DNA of 64,000 bases from Treponema sp. (GCA_009784935.1 WQXI01000003.1:62001-126000); one strand, 5' to 3'. Numbered from the stretch's first letter, positions 20,726 to 29,105 are shown. A program made the numbers and translations. Notes: generated by a model from the letters alone, not told the origin.

Positions 20726-21283
20726 ATGTATATGCAAAATAAAAAATCGTTATTTTTCCTAATTTTGTTTGCGATGTTGTTAATTTCTTGTATAAAAGAA
20801 AATAATGATAATTATTTTCACGTAACAATCGATCCTAATTTTACTGCAAAAATCATTGATTTAAATGGTGTTTGGCAGCCAAATTGGTCATACATAGCAA
20901 GCAAAAAAATGACTAAGGAAGAAATCGAAGAAGAAAATGCTAGATCATCATATCAAAAGGAATATTCGTGGGGTATTGGAGAATATATTCTTCATACTAC
21001 TACTAATATCGATGTAACAGCTCCTAAGCCTTTTCTTGAAATAGGGGGAGATGGTCGTTTTTTTATAACAGATATAGCTTTAAGCGACATTAATACAATT
21101 AATATTAATGCATATAACGGAGATATAACCTCTCCAGAAACCTGTTGGTTCATCGAAGCAACATTTCATTTTGTAAACAAAGATACATTATGGATTGAAA
21201 GTAAACAGCTAGATGAGGGAGGAATCAAATACGGTAAAGGTGCTTATTGGCATCGTTTTTCAGGAACAAAACAACAAGAATAA
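20726..21283 (+). CDS. Hypothetical small lipoprotein ending in a WHRFSG motif
   Basis: Lipoprotein of 185 residues. The ATG at 20726 is chosen over an in-frame TTG at 20678 because AGGAG lies 5 bases upstream and it places the signal sequence at the very N-terminus (lipobox LLISC). The mature part contains ISS-like Trp residues and a beta-rich C-terminal half with a PETCWFIEATFHFVNKDTLW stretch, ending in YWHRFSGT. The same ending (WHRLSGP) occurs in the 35-residue remnant at 24493, so this family once had another local copy. Function unknown. Confidence 0.7.
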   Translation: MYMQNKKSLFFLILFAMLLISCIKENNDNYFHVTIDPNFTAKIIDLNGVWQPNWSYIASKKMTKEEIEEENARSSYQKEYSWGIGEYILHTTTNIDVTAPKPFLEIGGDGRFFITDIALSDINTININAYNGDITSPETCWFIEATFHFVNKDTLWIESKQLDEGGIKYGKGAYWHRFSGTKQQE

Positions 21284-21347
21284 TTAATCTATTACCTAAA
21301 GTAAAACATTTGTGTTTTGCTTTGGGTACAATCCTTAGGAGGAAAAA

Positions 21348-21803
21348 ATGAGAAAAATAATTTTTATAATGATTATCTTTTGTGTATCAATGCATTTAAT
21401 TAATGCTCAATCAAGAGATTCAACTGCATTTCATTCATGCGAAGCAACTGTAATATGTGCTATTCCGCAATTACTGACAGGAACAAATATTTCGTCTTCC
21501 GAAATGACAAGTATTATAATGCAAGCTAGAAACGATAATATTATACTTACTAATGGAAAAGTAGCTAATCGAGAAATGCTGGCAGAGCGTGTATTATTAT
21601 CACTAAGACGAACAGAAATTGTTGTTACTTTTGGTTCAGATCAATTAATCAGAGGAGCGCTTATAGGTTACATAATTGAAATATCAAGTAATAATGAAAG
21701 TCACTTTGTTCTAGCTGGAACAGATAGAAGGCCTATATTTAATCCATGTAACGTAAATGGCTCTATCGTTTCTACCCAAGAAGTATATGTAAACGCACGT
21801 TGA
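21348..21803 (+). CDS. Small secreted protein, possible papain-like (C39-like) fold
   Basis: Secreted protein of 151 residues with a non-lipoprotein signal peptide (MRKIIFIMIIFCVSMHLINA, cut after about residue 20) and an excellent AGGAGG site. An early cysteine (HSCEATVICAIPQ) and a later SHFVLAGTDRRPIFNPCN segment are laid out like the Cys and His-Asn/Asp regions of peptidase C39-like proteins. That reading is inference; no statistically sound match can be made by eye. Followed by its own terminator. It could be a small secreted cysteine protease, an inactive relative, or an effector. Confidence 0.62.
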   Translation: MRKIIFIMIIFCVSMHLINAQSRDSTAFHSCEATVICAIPQLLTGTNISSSEMTSIIMQARNDNIILTNGKVANREMLAERVLLSLRRTEIVVTFGSDQLIRGALIGYIIEISSNNESHFVLAGTDRRPIFNPCNVNGSIVSTQEVYVNAR

Positions 21804-21819
21804 TATTTTCTAGATTCTC

Positions 21820-21854
21820 AAGCGCACGAGGGCTTGCCCTTGTGCGTTTTTTTG
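21820..21854 (+). terminator. Rho-independent terminator
   Basis: Stem CGCACGAGGG/CCCTTGTGCG with one G-T pair and a CTTG loop, followed by seven T. Sequence-related to the terminators at 19535, 20472 and 23442. Confidence 0.9.
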
Positions 21855-21879
21855 ATAAAATATGGGCAGAGGAGTTTAT

Positions 21880-23400
21880 ATGAAAAAGAATATTTTTTAT
21901 TCCTTAATCTTCTTTTTATTCTTATCCTTGTTTTCTTCTTGTACAAAATCGACGAGTAGTGCTGAGTTGATTCAAGATGTAAATATGCAAAATACACCTC
22001 AATTTTTTAGATATGATGGTATTGGTCTTCACCTTCACACAATGATTCAATGGACAGAAGATACTCATAGTCTATGGCGCCGCGTTTACTTTGGCAATTA
22101 CAATGACATAATAATTGAAATAGAAGACAAAGCAGCTACTAACACAAACGGACAATATCAATACATATTATTTGACTATGTTCAACAGCGGGTAATAGAT
22201 ACCATTACCGTAAACGGATCATCTAGTCCGTTATTATTTTATAAGTCTCGCTTAGCTAATACACTGCTTTTGGAAAGTTATGAAGGGACACAACGTTATA
22301 AGTATGTCTACGATCAAGGTATAACATTAATAAATAATTCTGAATTTTTATCATTGTTCAATGGGAAATATATATCAGAAAATCCTCATGGAAATTCTTA
22401 TATCGTTTCTTACGTAAGACACGCAAGTATCGATGCGCCTCATTTACCGGCTTTCGGTATAGATTCGTCTAATCTGCCAAATGCATGGCCCGAAGGTTTA
22501 TATAGAGACGATAATTTACTTAATAAACTAAACGCAAGAGTATTTAATTCAGGTCCGGGAGGAGATTTCACAAGACCAACTGACTGGAAAATATGGGATA
22601 ATAAATACATATTTATGCTGAGTTCAGATGAAAACAGCAATCCAAGCGGTTATAGAAATTATTATGCGGTAAGAACTTTAGATAATCAATTGGTTTTTAC
22701 CGTACCTCAAATTATAACCCCTGCATTAAAATATGAGGCTGATCCGTTAAAGGCCAATCATGATACTCTTATAGATTTTAGCGCTGATCAAAAACGTGTG
22801 TTATTAAGAGGTATGTACAATAATAAATTATGTATTATGATTTATGATATTGTTACCTATGAAGAGTGGATCGGGAACAATAATTTCAAGGCTAGAAGAT
22901 TGGTACTTGGCACAAACACAACATCTCTGATACGAACTAATAGTCAGATAAATTCTATCCCTTATAGTATTGAACCTGGAACTACCACACTGCGTGGAGT
23001 TATGGGAACAATAGACACTAGCGGTGCTTCATTATACGAAAGACCGGATATAAATTCGAATGTCATAATGCAGCTAAGTTTTGAAGTTATGGATAAGTAT
23101 AAACATTATGACAAAGATGGTATCAATACGTGGGAAATGCAGTGTTTTGAGATTATTGATCGCTCAGAAACAAAAACTACAGTAAATAATGTTGAAGATT
23201 ATTGGTATCAAATCCAATTTGATTCAGCGGCTAATTGGGTATGGCCAGATAGCGGAGGCGGACAAAAATGGTATGATTTTAGTATGCGTGGTGTTTTTCC
23301 AGAGATGTTCGCAGAATATACTGGCTGGGTTTTTGGAAGTCATATAAGAATACAAGATAATATTCCTGGAAATATTATTATTCAGAATCCATCATTTTGA
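21880..23400 (+). CDS. Lipoprotein with C-terminal bacterial SH3-like domain
   Basis: Lipoprotein of 506 residues. The ATG at 21880 is preferred over one at 21862 because GAGGAG sits just upstream and the lipobox (LFSSC) then follows a normal-length signal. The N-terminal two thirds look like a beta-propeller-like or repeated beta structure with no named domain. From about residue 365 the sequence GTIDTSGASLYERPDINSNV starts a bacterial SH3 (SH3b) domain that ends near TGWVFGSHI. SH3b domains often bind peptidoglycan or metal-cell-wall ligands. A stand-alone unit with terminators before and after. The minus-strand lipoprotein at 24657 also carries an SH3-like stretch. Confidence 0.75.
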   Translation: MKKNIFYSLIFFLFLSLFSSCTKSTSSAELIQDVNMQNTPQFFRYDGIGLHLHTMIQWTEDTHSLWRRVYFGNYNDIIIEIEDKAATNTNGQYQYILFDYVQQRVIDTITVNGSSSPLLFYKSRLANTLLLESYEGTQRYKYVYDQGITLINNSEFLSLFNGKYISENPHGNSYIVSYVRHASIDAPHLPAFGIDSSNLPNAWPEGLYRDDNLLNKLNARVFNSGPGGDFTRPTDWKIWDNKYIFMLSSDENSNPSGYRNYYAVRTLDNQLVFTVPQIITPALKYEADPLKANHDTLIDFSADQKRVLLRGMYNNKLCIMIYDIVTYEEWIGNNNFKARRLVLGTNTTSLIRTNSQINSIPYSIEPGTTTLRGVMGTIDTSGASLYERPDINSNVIMQLSFEVMDKYKHYDKDGINTWEMQCFEIIDRSETKTTVNNVEDYWYQIQFDSAANWVWPDSGGGQKWYDFSMRGVFPEMFAEYTGWVFGSHIRIQDNIPGNIIIQNPSF

Positions 23401-23441
23401 AATACGTGTAAAATAGGCTTTATTCTAAATTAATTTTGTTT

Positions 23442-23475
23442 AACGCACAAAGGCACTTGTCTTTGTGCGCTTTTT
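23442..23475 (+). terminator. Rho-independent terminator
   Basis: Stem GCACAAAG/CTTTGTGC in an imperfect longer hairpin, followed by five T. Fourth member of the related terminator set in this lipoprotein region. Confidence 0.85.
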
Positions 23476-23509
23476 CAGCTAAAATATGGTAGAAGGGACA
23501 GGATTATAA

Positions 23510-24460
23510 ATGTTTACACAAAATAGACATTCATTATTAATTATATTTCTCGCGTTAGCGTGTTTTAGCTGCATAAATAAAGAAATAACAGCAGAAAATA
23601 AAAACGAAGATCTCATTAATATGCTGTCAATATCCAATTTTGAATTACGCAAAGAGCCGTTAATTAATCCAATCAACGGATATATTAAATATAGAAATAG
23701 AGATACTATTTTGATGTATAAAGAAAATACAAAAGAAAGTGAGTGTTTCTTAATTGACCATAAATACGTTTATATATCACAAACAGAAAAATCACCGGGC
23801 TGGCATTTGATAATTTCTCAAGATTATGAAGCAGAAGGGTATATTTTTTTAAACGATATTTCTCAAAAATCATTTTATGGCGACTTAGAAGAAAATGAGA
23901 ATAGCGGTAATTACTATCAGTATTTGCAAAACACGGAATACAAAGTAATAGAACAACACAGCAATATTAATAGGCGCGGGCCATTACTAGCCATTAATCA
24001 TAATGGAAAAACTGCAAATTTTTGGGATACCCATAATGGGGATATAGATGGTATAAAGTACCTGCTTTTGGATTATTATCCGGACAACAATGAATTGCTG
24101 GTATTACAGCAATATTGGGAAGGTTCATCCATGTTTATATACAACCTCAATTTTAATGAATACAGGTGCAGAGATATTGATTTCCCATACTTTAATGATT
24201 CAAGAACATATATGCTTTCATTTGTTTTTATTGAAGATATTGGTTTATTCTCTCAATATTCCTTAAAATTATTTGAGGTAACTAATAGTTATTATAATGA
24301 AATACTAAATCTGTCTGTTAATATTATTAATAACAATTCATTAATGGAAATAACATGGAATAGTAATAATAATGCATATATAAATTTCGGCGAACAAGGT
24401 TCAATTATTTTAGAAATAGGAGAAAATGTTAATATTATTAATAACATGCTTTCATTATAA
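23510..24460 (+). CDS. Hypothetical lipoprotein
   Basis: Lipoprotein of 316 residues with lipobox ACFSC after a hydrophobic stretch; AAGGGACAGG upstream is a reasonable ribosome site. The mature protein is Asn- and Tyr-rich, mostly beta, and not recognised. A central stretch (LLLDYYPDNNELLVLQQYWE) resembles the central region of the protein at 21880 in flavour only. No terminator of the local type is seen directly after it; a short remnant gene starts 32 bp downstream. Confidence 0.68.
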   Translation: MFTQNRHSLLIIFLALACFSCINKEITAENKNEDLINMLSISNFELRKEPLINPINGYIKYRNRDTILMYKENTKESECFLIDHKYVYISQTEKSPGWHLIISQDYEAEGYIFLNDISQKSFYGDLEENENSGNYYQYLQNTEYKVIEQHSNINRRGPLLAINHNGKTANFWDTHNGDIDGIKYLLLDYYPDNNELLVLQQYWEGSSMFIYNLNFNEYRCRDIDFPYFNDSRTYMLSFVFIEDIGLFSQYSLKLFEVTNSYYNEILNLSVNIINNNSLMEITWNSNNNAYINFGEQGSIILEIGENVNIINNMLSL

Positions 24461-24492
24461 TGAAAGAAAAAATATATGATTGGGGGTTACTT

Positions 24493-24600
24493 ATGAAAAA
24501 ATTAAATTTTACGTATTTTGCTCTATTTTTGTTCTTATTCTTATTTTTATTAGCTGCATGCGAAAAAGATGTTATATGGCATCGTTTATCAGGACCTTAA
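24493..24600 (+). pseudogene. 35-residue lipoprotein deletion remnant
   Basis: A short open frame with a good ribosome site (GGGGGTT), a full signal sequence and lipobox (LLAAC), and then only 12 more residues, ending VIWHRLSGP. The ending closely matches the last residues of the lipoprotein at 20726 (YWHRFSGT). The simplest reading is a paralogue that lost its whole middle by in-frame deletion, leaving signal and tail. It could still be translated into a tiny lipopeptide. Confidence 0.65.
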
Positions 24601-24656
24601 TAATAAAATGTATTTATCATATAATTACGATTGACGGCGTTTTCATTTATTAAGAA

Positions 24657-25790
24657 TTACTCTAACCTTATAAAATCACCCATGAGTATTTTACGCTCAC
24701 CTGTATCTAAATTAAAAGAACATCTAATAATTATCCCAATATCAGAAGATTCTTCAATGGGTATTGGATTTTCTTCTTTAAATCTTTGTCCAAATAATAC
24801 CAACTCTTCATCTAAATTTCCTCTATCAATACTCCATTCATTATACATATAAACAACTTCAATAATGTTATTATTAATTATTGGCGGGTAATAATTATTT
24901 TCTATAAAATAATAATATCCTCCAGAATAAACTAATTCAAAATCATGTAATCGCCATGCTGTTATACCCCTTACACCTGCGCTAGTACCAGAATCTTGAA
25001 TTAAATATTTAGAATCTTCTGTAATAATTGTCCAAGCATGACTAGTTACTCCATAAGAGCCTAAATAAGTTACATGTCTTAATTCCGAAGTTTCTGTGTT
25101 TAATGTATAGACACCAGGTTTACTGCTATAATGATAATTATTACTATTAAACGGTCCCCATACAACATAATAATTATCATTCCATTTATAAAAATTACTT
25201 AGAATAAATGGTTCATTTTCCTGATGTATATGGGTAATTCTCATAAGATAATTTTCTGAAAAACTATTTTTTTCAAAATTAACAAATTGGATTTGTGTAT
25301 ATTCAATATTTCCAATATTAATATTTTCTGAAAGCACCCACCCAATAATATATTCATCTATAGTTTTTTGATACATTATATTAATCCAATTCCCAGAAGT
25401 ATTATCATAATTCTCTTTTACTCCAGAAAAGCCGATAACTCTAACAATTTCATTATTATTTAAGATATCTATTATCTTACCATCGACTGACGGAATATTT
25501 TTTACATCTACATTATTATTTATAATATTAGTCAAACAAAATGTACCCTGATCAGAGATAATGTCAAAATATTCACTTCTAAATGCTACACCTTTTTCTT
25601 CTTTTGGCAGTTCTCTGAAATTAACATTATGCGACCAAATTTCCGTCATACTTATTCCGCTTCTAACTGTAGAATATAATACAATTTTATTCTCACCTGT
25701 TGTAATATGTACTGGATTTTCATTTAAATTATCATTTTTTGAACAGCATATTATTAATAAGCAAACAAATAAAAATAATAAATATTTCAT
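24657..25790 (-). CDS. Lipoprotein with SH3-like segment
   Basis: Lipoprotein of 377 residues on the minus strand. The ATG at 25790 is chosen over a GTG at 25799, since AAGAAG lies about 9 bases upstream of the ATG and nothing upstream of the GTG. The lipobox is LIICC. Residues about 100-165 (from GKIIDILNNNEIVRVIG to GWVLSENI) look like an SH3-like barrel. The remainder is Asn-rich and not recognised. It faces the + strand lipoprotein row and ends 57 bp from the remnant gene, with no clear terminator between. Likely another cell-envelope binding lipoprotein. Confidence 0.72.
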   Translation of the reverse strand: MKYLLFLFVCLLIICCSKNDNLNENPVHITTGENKIVLYSTVRSGISMTEIWSHNVNFRELPKEEKGVAFRSEYFDIISDQGTFCLTNIINNNVDVKNIPSVDGKIIDILNNNEIVRVIGFSGVKENYDNTSGNWINIMYQKTIDEYIIGWVLSENINIGNIEYTQIQFVNFEKNSFSENYLMRITHIHQENEPFILSNFYKWNDNYYVVWGPFNSNNYHYSSKPGVYTLNTETSELRHVTYLGSYGVTSHAWTIITEDSKYLIQDSGTSAGVRGITAWRLHDFELVYSGGYYYFIENNYYPPIINNNIIEVVYMYNEWSIDRGNLDEELVLFGQRFKEENPIPIEESSDIGIIIRCSFNLDTGERKILMGDFIRLE

Positions 25791-26000
25791 AATTTTCACT
25801 TCTTACCAAAATTTATACTATATTTGTTAGTTTCTGTCAAGTACTGCGAATTATACTAGGTTTAATTATAAATGCAATAATTAATAAAAACAATAATATT
25901 AAACTAAATTATTACATTTGTCATATATCAAAAAATATGACAAATACTTGTTATTTTATTTCATCGCTAAAGATAAACATCTTTATTAGATAAATTCAAT

Positions 26001-26092
26001 AAAAAAGAGAGCAAGGTACGATTAGCGGAGGACTGAGTCCCCTCCGAGACCCTTTCTTTATGTTTGCTTATCGCACCATTACTCTCTATACT
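26001..26092 (-). ncRNA. Candidate structured RNA with long closing stem and T run
   Basis: Read on the minus strand, an outer stem of about 17 pairs joins AGAGAGTAATGGTGCGAT to ATCGTACCTTGCTCTCT, with two G-U pairs and one bulge. It encloses an A-rich single strand and a stable inner hairpin (CGGA..GGAC-TCA-GTCC-TCCG). A T run follows at the 3' side, so the minus strand is the likely transcript. It lies 62 bp after the alarmone synthetase stop. Promoter-like AT-rich sequence and 11-bp-spaced TTTAAC/TTTACT boxes precede it. It may be an independent small RNA or an elaborate terminator. No Rfam class is recognised. Bases 25791-26000 beside it hold no gene. Confidence 0.5.
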
Positions 26093-26106
26093 AATAAATA
26101 TATAAA

Positions 26107-26145
26107 TAGTTAATAAAAAATAATAAAAAGTAAAATTCTGTTAAA
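26107..26145 (-). promoter_or_regulatory. Weak 11-bp-spaced regulator boxes before the structured RNA
   Basis: On the minus strand TTTAAC and TTTACT stand 11 bp apart (26140-26145 and 26129-26134), followed at the same period by poorer units. They resemble the stronger arrays at 27200 and 31021. The stretch is very AT-rich, so chance is a real alternative. Confidence 0.3.
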
Positions 26146-26154
26146 TTTTTAATA

Positions 26155-26781
26155 TTAATTTATTAATGAAACAATATCATGAATCAAAAACATCCTATTA
26201 TCCAGTTCTGCAATTCTATCGGCGCAAGTTACAAGTTCATCAGTAAGATGTTTTGGTATATGTTCTCTATATTTATAGCGAACTTTATGTTCTATTGATG
26301 CCCAAAAATCCATTGCTGTCGTACGCAATTGCACTTCTATTGGAATTATTTCTTGTTGATATGTATAATAAACCGGTACTTCAACTATAAGATGAAAACT
26401 CCGATACCCGCTTGTTTTGGGATTACTTATATAATCTTCTTTTTCAATTACATTCCATTCAGGCACTGAATCAAGAGCTCTAACCAAACTATGTATGTCT
26501 TTAGAAAAAGGACATATTATTCGTATTCCGGCTGTGTCTTTAATGTTCATCTTTGCATTATCTGCTGTTAATTCAAGATCCAATTTGGCTAATTTTTGCG
26601 CAATACTCGCAGGTGTCTTTAATCTCCATTTAATATGCTCTATTAAATTATTATTATATATAGAATTTGTCCTATCGTTAATATTATTAATTTTTTTTAG
26701 AAAAGCAAACATGCCTATTTCATAAACATTTAATAATTTTTTTAGTTTTTTTAATTCTGTTTTATTAAATTCTTTAAACAT
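26155..26781 (-). CDS. Small alarmone synthetase ((p)ppGpp synthetase, RelA/SpoT domain)
   Basis: Single-domain GTP pyrophosphokinase of 208 residues that transfers pyrophosphate from ATP to GDP/GTP to make (p)ppGpp. Family motifs are visible: KDTAGIRIICPF (about 80-92), NPKTSGYRSFHLIVEVP (about 119-136) and IPIEVQLRTTAMDFWASIEH (about 144-164). There is no HD hydrolase, TGS or ACT domain, so it is of the RelQ/RelP size class. The ATG at 26781 has GAGG 5 bases upstream and is preferred over the GTG at 26787. It lies 8 bp after a receiver-only response regulator, so the two are probably co-transcribed, tying alarmone synthesis to two-component input. Confidence 0.9.
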   Translation of the reverse strand: MFKEFNKTELKKLKKLLNVYEIGMFAFLKKINNINDRTNSIYNNNLIEHIKWRLKTPASIAQKLAKLDLELTADNAKMNIKDTAGIRIICPFSKDIHSLVRALDSVPEWNVIEKEDYISNPKTSGYRSFHLIVEVPVYYTYQQEIIPIEVQLRTTAMDFWASIEHKVRYKYREHIPKHLTDELVTCADRIAELDNRMFLIHDIVSLIN

Positions 26782-26789
26782 TCTCACCT

Positions 26790-27179
26790 CTAAATTCTAA
26801 AAAAATGATCGTATTCTATTCGCTTTAAAAGAGATTCAACGCGCATTACTAACGCCGTTGGGCTAAATGGTTTTATTAAATAATCATCGCTACCCAATTC
26901 CATACCTGTTGTATTATCTAAATCACTGTCACGAGCTGTTAGAATAATTATCGGTACATTGCTAATTTTACGAATTTCCTTACAAATTACATAACCGCTT
27001 GAACCAGGCATCATCACATCAAGAATTACTAAATCAGGCGGAGAATTAATAAATGCTGTCAGCAATAAATCACCAGTTTTATAATCTTTTACGATATAAC
27101 CAGAATTTTCTAGAAATGCCTTTATTATGAGCCTGATATTTGTATCATCATCCGCAATATATATTTTTCTTTTTATCAT
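26790..27179 (-). CDS. Single-domain response regulator (receiver only)
   Basis: CheY-like receiver of 129 residues with no output domain. The acidic pair (ADDD, residues 9-11), phospho-acceptor Asp in VILDVMMPG (about 54), the Thr in ILTA (about 82) and Lys in IKPFSP (about 103) are all present, so it should be phosphorylatable. Its closest relation by eye is the OmpR-type regulator encoded just upstream, which may be its source by duplication and loss of the DNA-binding half. The alarmone synthetase gene follows after 8 bp. A set of 11-bp repeats lies just upstream. Confidence 0.88.
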   Translation of the reverse strand: MIKRKIYIADDDTNIRLIIKAFLENSGYIVKDYKTGDLLLTAFINSPPDLVILDVMMPGSSGYVICKEIRKISNVPIIILTARDSDLDNTTGMELGSDDYLIKPFSPTALVMRVESLLKRIEYDHFFRI

Positions 27180-27199
27180 ATATAATATAAGCGCTGACA

Positions 27200-27238
27200 G
27201 GTTAAAAAAAGGTAAATAAAAAGTAAAATAAAGGTAAA
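27200..27238 (-). promoter_or_regulatory. Array of four 11-bp-spaced TTTACC-like boxes (OmpR-type operator)
   Basis: On the minus strand the units TTTACC (27233-27238), TTTACT (27222-27227), TTTACC (27211-27216) and TTAACC (27200-27205) recur at exactly 11 bp. This is the geometry used by OmpR/PhoB/VanR-type winged-helix dimers. The array sits between the regulator gene and the receiver/alarmone synthetase unit, so it would give that unit its own controlled promoter. Confidence 0.6.
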
Positions 27239-27258
27239 CAAATCAATATATTTTTGTA

Positions 27259-27966
27259 TTATTCCAAAAACCGGTAACCTGCGCCCCAGACAGTTTGCAG
27301 ATGAATAGGTTCTGCGGGATTTTTTTCTATTTTTTCTCGAAGACGATTAATATGCACGGCAACAGTTTTTATATCTCCGTATTTATTTTCTCCCCATATT
27401 TTATCATATAACCGTTCCTTACTAAAAACAATATCCAAATTGGAAGCGAGTAAAAAGAGCAATTCATATTCTTTTTGAGTAAGCGTTATTTCATTTTCAT
27501 TTAAATAAACTCTATGTGAGCTTTTATTAATTCTAAGCCAGCCAAAATCTATATCATCATTCATCTGCAGATTATCTGATAAGCTGGTAAGCCGTTTATA
27601 CCGAGCTAAGTGAGATTTAACGCGAGCTACAAGTTCAGTTGGAGAAAACGGCTTAACAATATAGTCATCAGCGCCAAACCCTAGCCCTCGAATTTTATCG
27701 TTGTCTTCAAGCTTTGCAGTAACCATAAGAATAGGTATATCAATTTTATTTCTAATTTCTCGGCAAATTGTCATACCATCTTTTCTTGGAAGCATAAGAT
27801 CAAGAATAATTAAAGAATAATCACCGGAAAGAGCCTGCCTCTGACCTTCTAAACCGTCATTCTCAATAACTACTTCAAAACCGCTGATTTCTAAAAAATC
27901 TTTTTCGATAGCGGCAATTTCTTTATCATCTTCTATAATTAATATTTTTATTTTTTTATCCGGCAT
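27259..27966 (-). CDS. OmpR/VanR-family response regulator
   Basis: DNA-binding response regulator of 235 residues. It has an N-terminal receiver (acidic EDD at about 11-13, phospho-acceptor in LIILDLMLPRKDG at about 55, Lys in VKPFSP at about 105). A C-terminal winged helix follows (LTQKEYELLFLLASN, then TVAVHINRLREKIE and GAGYRFLE). The start ATG overlaps the kinase stop by one base (TAATG), so kinase and regulator are translationally coupled. The 11-bp repeats before this operon, before the next unit and before the polyferredoxin operon are probable targets of this protein, by analogy with VanR/PhoP. Confidence 0.93.
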   Translation of the reverse strand: MPDKKIKILIIEDDKEIAAIEKDFLEISGFEVVIENDGLEGQRQALSGDYSLIILDLMLPRKDGMTICREIRNKIDIPILMVTAKLEDNDKIRGLGFGADDYIVKPFSPTELVARVKSHLARYKRLTSLSDNLQMNDDIDFGWLRINKSSHRVYLNENEITLTQKEYELLFLLASNLDIVFSKERLYDKIWGENKYGDIKTVAVHINRLREKIEKNPAEPIHLQTVWGAGYRFLE

Positions 27967-29096
27967 TATGTTTCATCTCCCAGTAAGGGCATTTCGATCA
28001 TAACTGCAAGGCCGCCTGTTTTTGGTAATTGCGCATAAATTTTGCCTCCCATCCGTTCAATTATTTTAACGCATATGGCAAGTCCAAGACCTGACCCTTG
28101 CTTACTGCGGGATGGATCTGTACGATAAAAAATATCAAACAGTTTTGGCAGCATATCAGGATTTACACCCGGACCATCATCTGTTAAACATAAAAGGATA
28201 TAATCATCTTCTTGTGTAACAGCAATTCTCATATGTCCATGATCCTTTGTTTTATATCTTACGCTATTTTCTAAAATATTGACTATAACATTTCTTAACA
28301 AAAGTACGTCAGCATTAACATAGTAATTGTCATTTATTTCGGTAAGTTTAACCAAAAGCCCTTTATTTAAATATTCCGGTATTAAATCTTCTATCATATC
28401 AGATATAGCTAGAGTTATATTCGAACGCCTCATAGAAATAGGGAATTCGTCCATGTCAAGTTTAGAAAATAAAAATAAATGTTCAAGAATATGTTCGATA
28501 TTTACTGCTTTTTCTTTAATAATAGCAAGATACTTTTCTCGCATTTCGGAAGTAGAAGCAACTCCTGCTTCGATCCCTTCTATATATCCTTTGATGGAGG
28601 TTAATGGTGTACGCAAATCGTGTGATATGCCTGCAATCAGTTCTTTGCGATTTGCTTCATCCTTTTTTTTCTGAGCAGTAGATGTTTCTAGTTTCGCAGC
28701 CATCTCATTAAAGGAATCACACACAGGCTGAAATTCATCATTTTCATTATAATTTATACGGTATGAAAAATTATTTTCTTTTATCTGACGCACTCCTTCG
28801 TTAATAGGTTCTAAAGGTTTTACTATTTGTTTTGTCATGCGATGTGTAAGAAAATTATTAATAATACTGATAACTATAATAAATACAGCAAATACCAGCA
28901 AGAAAATTGCCATATGACTTTCCTGTGTATCAGGAGAACGATATCTCTCTATCGCTTCTCGGGAAAGCCTTATTCCATCAAAAAAAAGAAATGCCGTAAT
29001 ACGAATGGCAATGAAAAAAGCCCCAAACGAAATAAATATCATGCGTAAATTAGAAATAAAAAGACGGCGTTTAATAGTCATATGTTCATAATACAT
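27966..29096 (-). CDS. Sensor histidine kinase (VanS-like, HAMP-HisKA-HATPase)
   Basis: Membrane sensor kinase of 376 residues. Two membrane segments (about 13-37 and 64-84) flank a short periplasmic loop of about 25 residues, so ligand sensing by a large domain is unlikely and membrane or envelope sensing is favoured. A HAMP region follows (about 85-140), then the H-box ISHDLRTPLTSI (His about 158), N-box NVIVNILENSVRY, G1 DDGPGV and G2 GSGLGL. All catalytic motifs are intact. It partners the OmpR-type regulator directly downstream and follows two membrane-protein genes in the same operon. Confidence 0.93.
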   Translation of the reverse strand: MYYEHMTIKRRLFISNLRMIFISFGAFFIAIRITAFLFFDGIRLSREAIERYRSPDTQESHMAIFLLVFAVFIIVISIINNFLTHRMTKQIVKPLEPINEGVRQIKENNFSYRINYNENDEFQPVCDSFNEMAAKLETSTAQKKKDEANRKELIAGISHDLRTPLTSIKGYIEGIEAGVASTSEMREKYLAIIKEKAVNIEHILEHLFLFSKLDMDEFPISMRRSNITLAISDMIEDLIPEYLNKGLLVKLTEINDNYYVNADVLLLRNVIVNILENSVRYKTKDHGHMRIAVTQEDDYILLCLTDDGPGVNPDMLPKLFDIFYRTDPSRSKQGSGLGLAICVKIIERMGGKIYAQLPKTGGLAVMIEMPLLGDET

Positions 29097-29105
29097 AAGC
29101 TACAC

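Noticed and set aside
21294-21327. Terminator between 21283 and 21348
   Set aside because: An imperfect hairpin is present but no T run follows, so read-through into the next gene is likely; not listed as a terminator.
26001-26092. Hammerhead-type ribozyme or SRP RNA
   Set aside because: A CTGAG-like string and size near 90 bases prompted the thought, but the CUGAUGA/GAAA core and the SRP GGAAGCAGCC loop are both absent.
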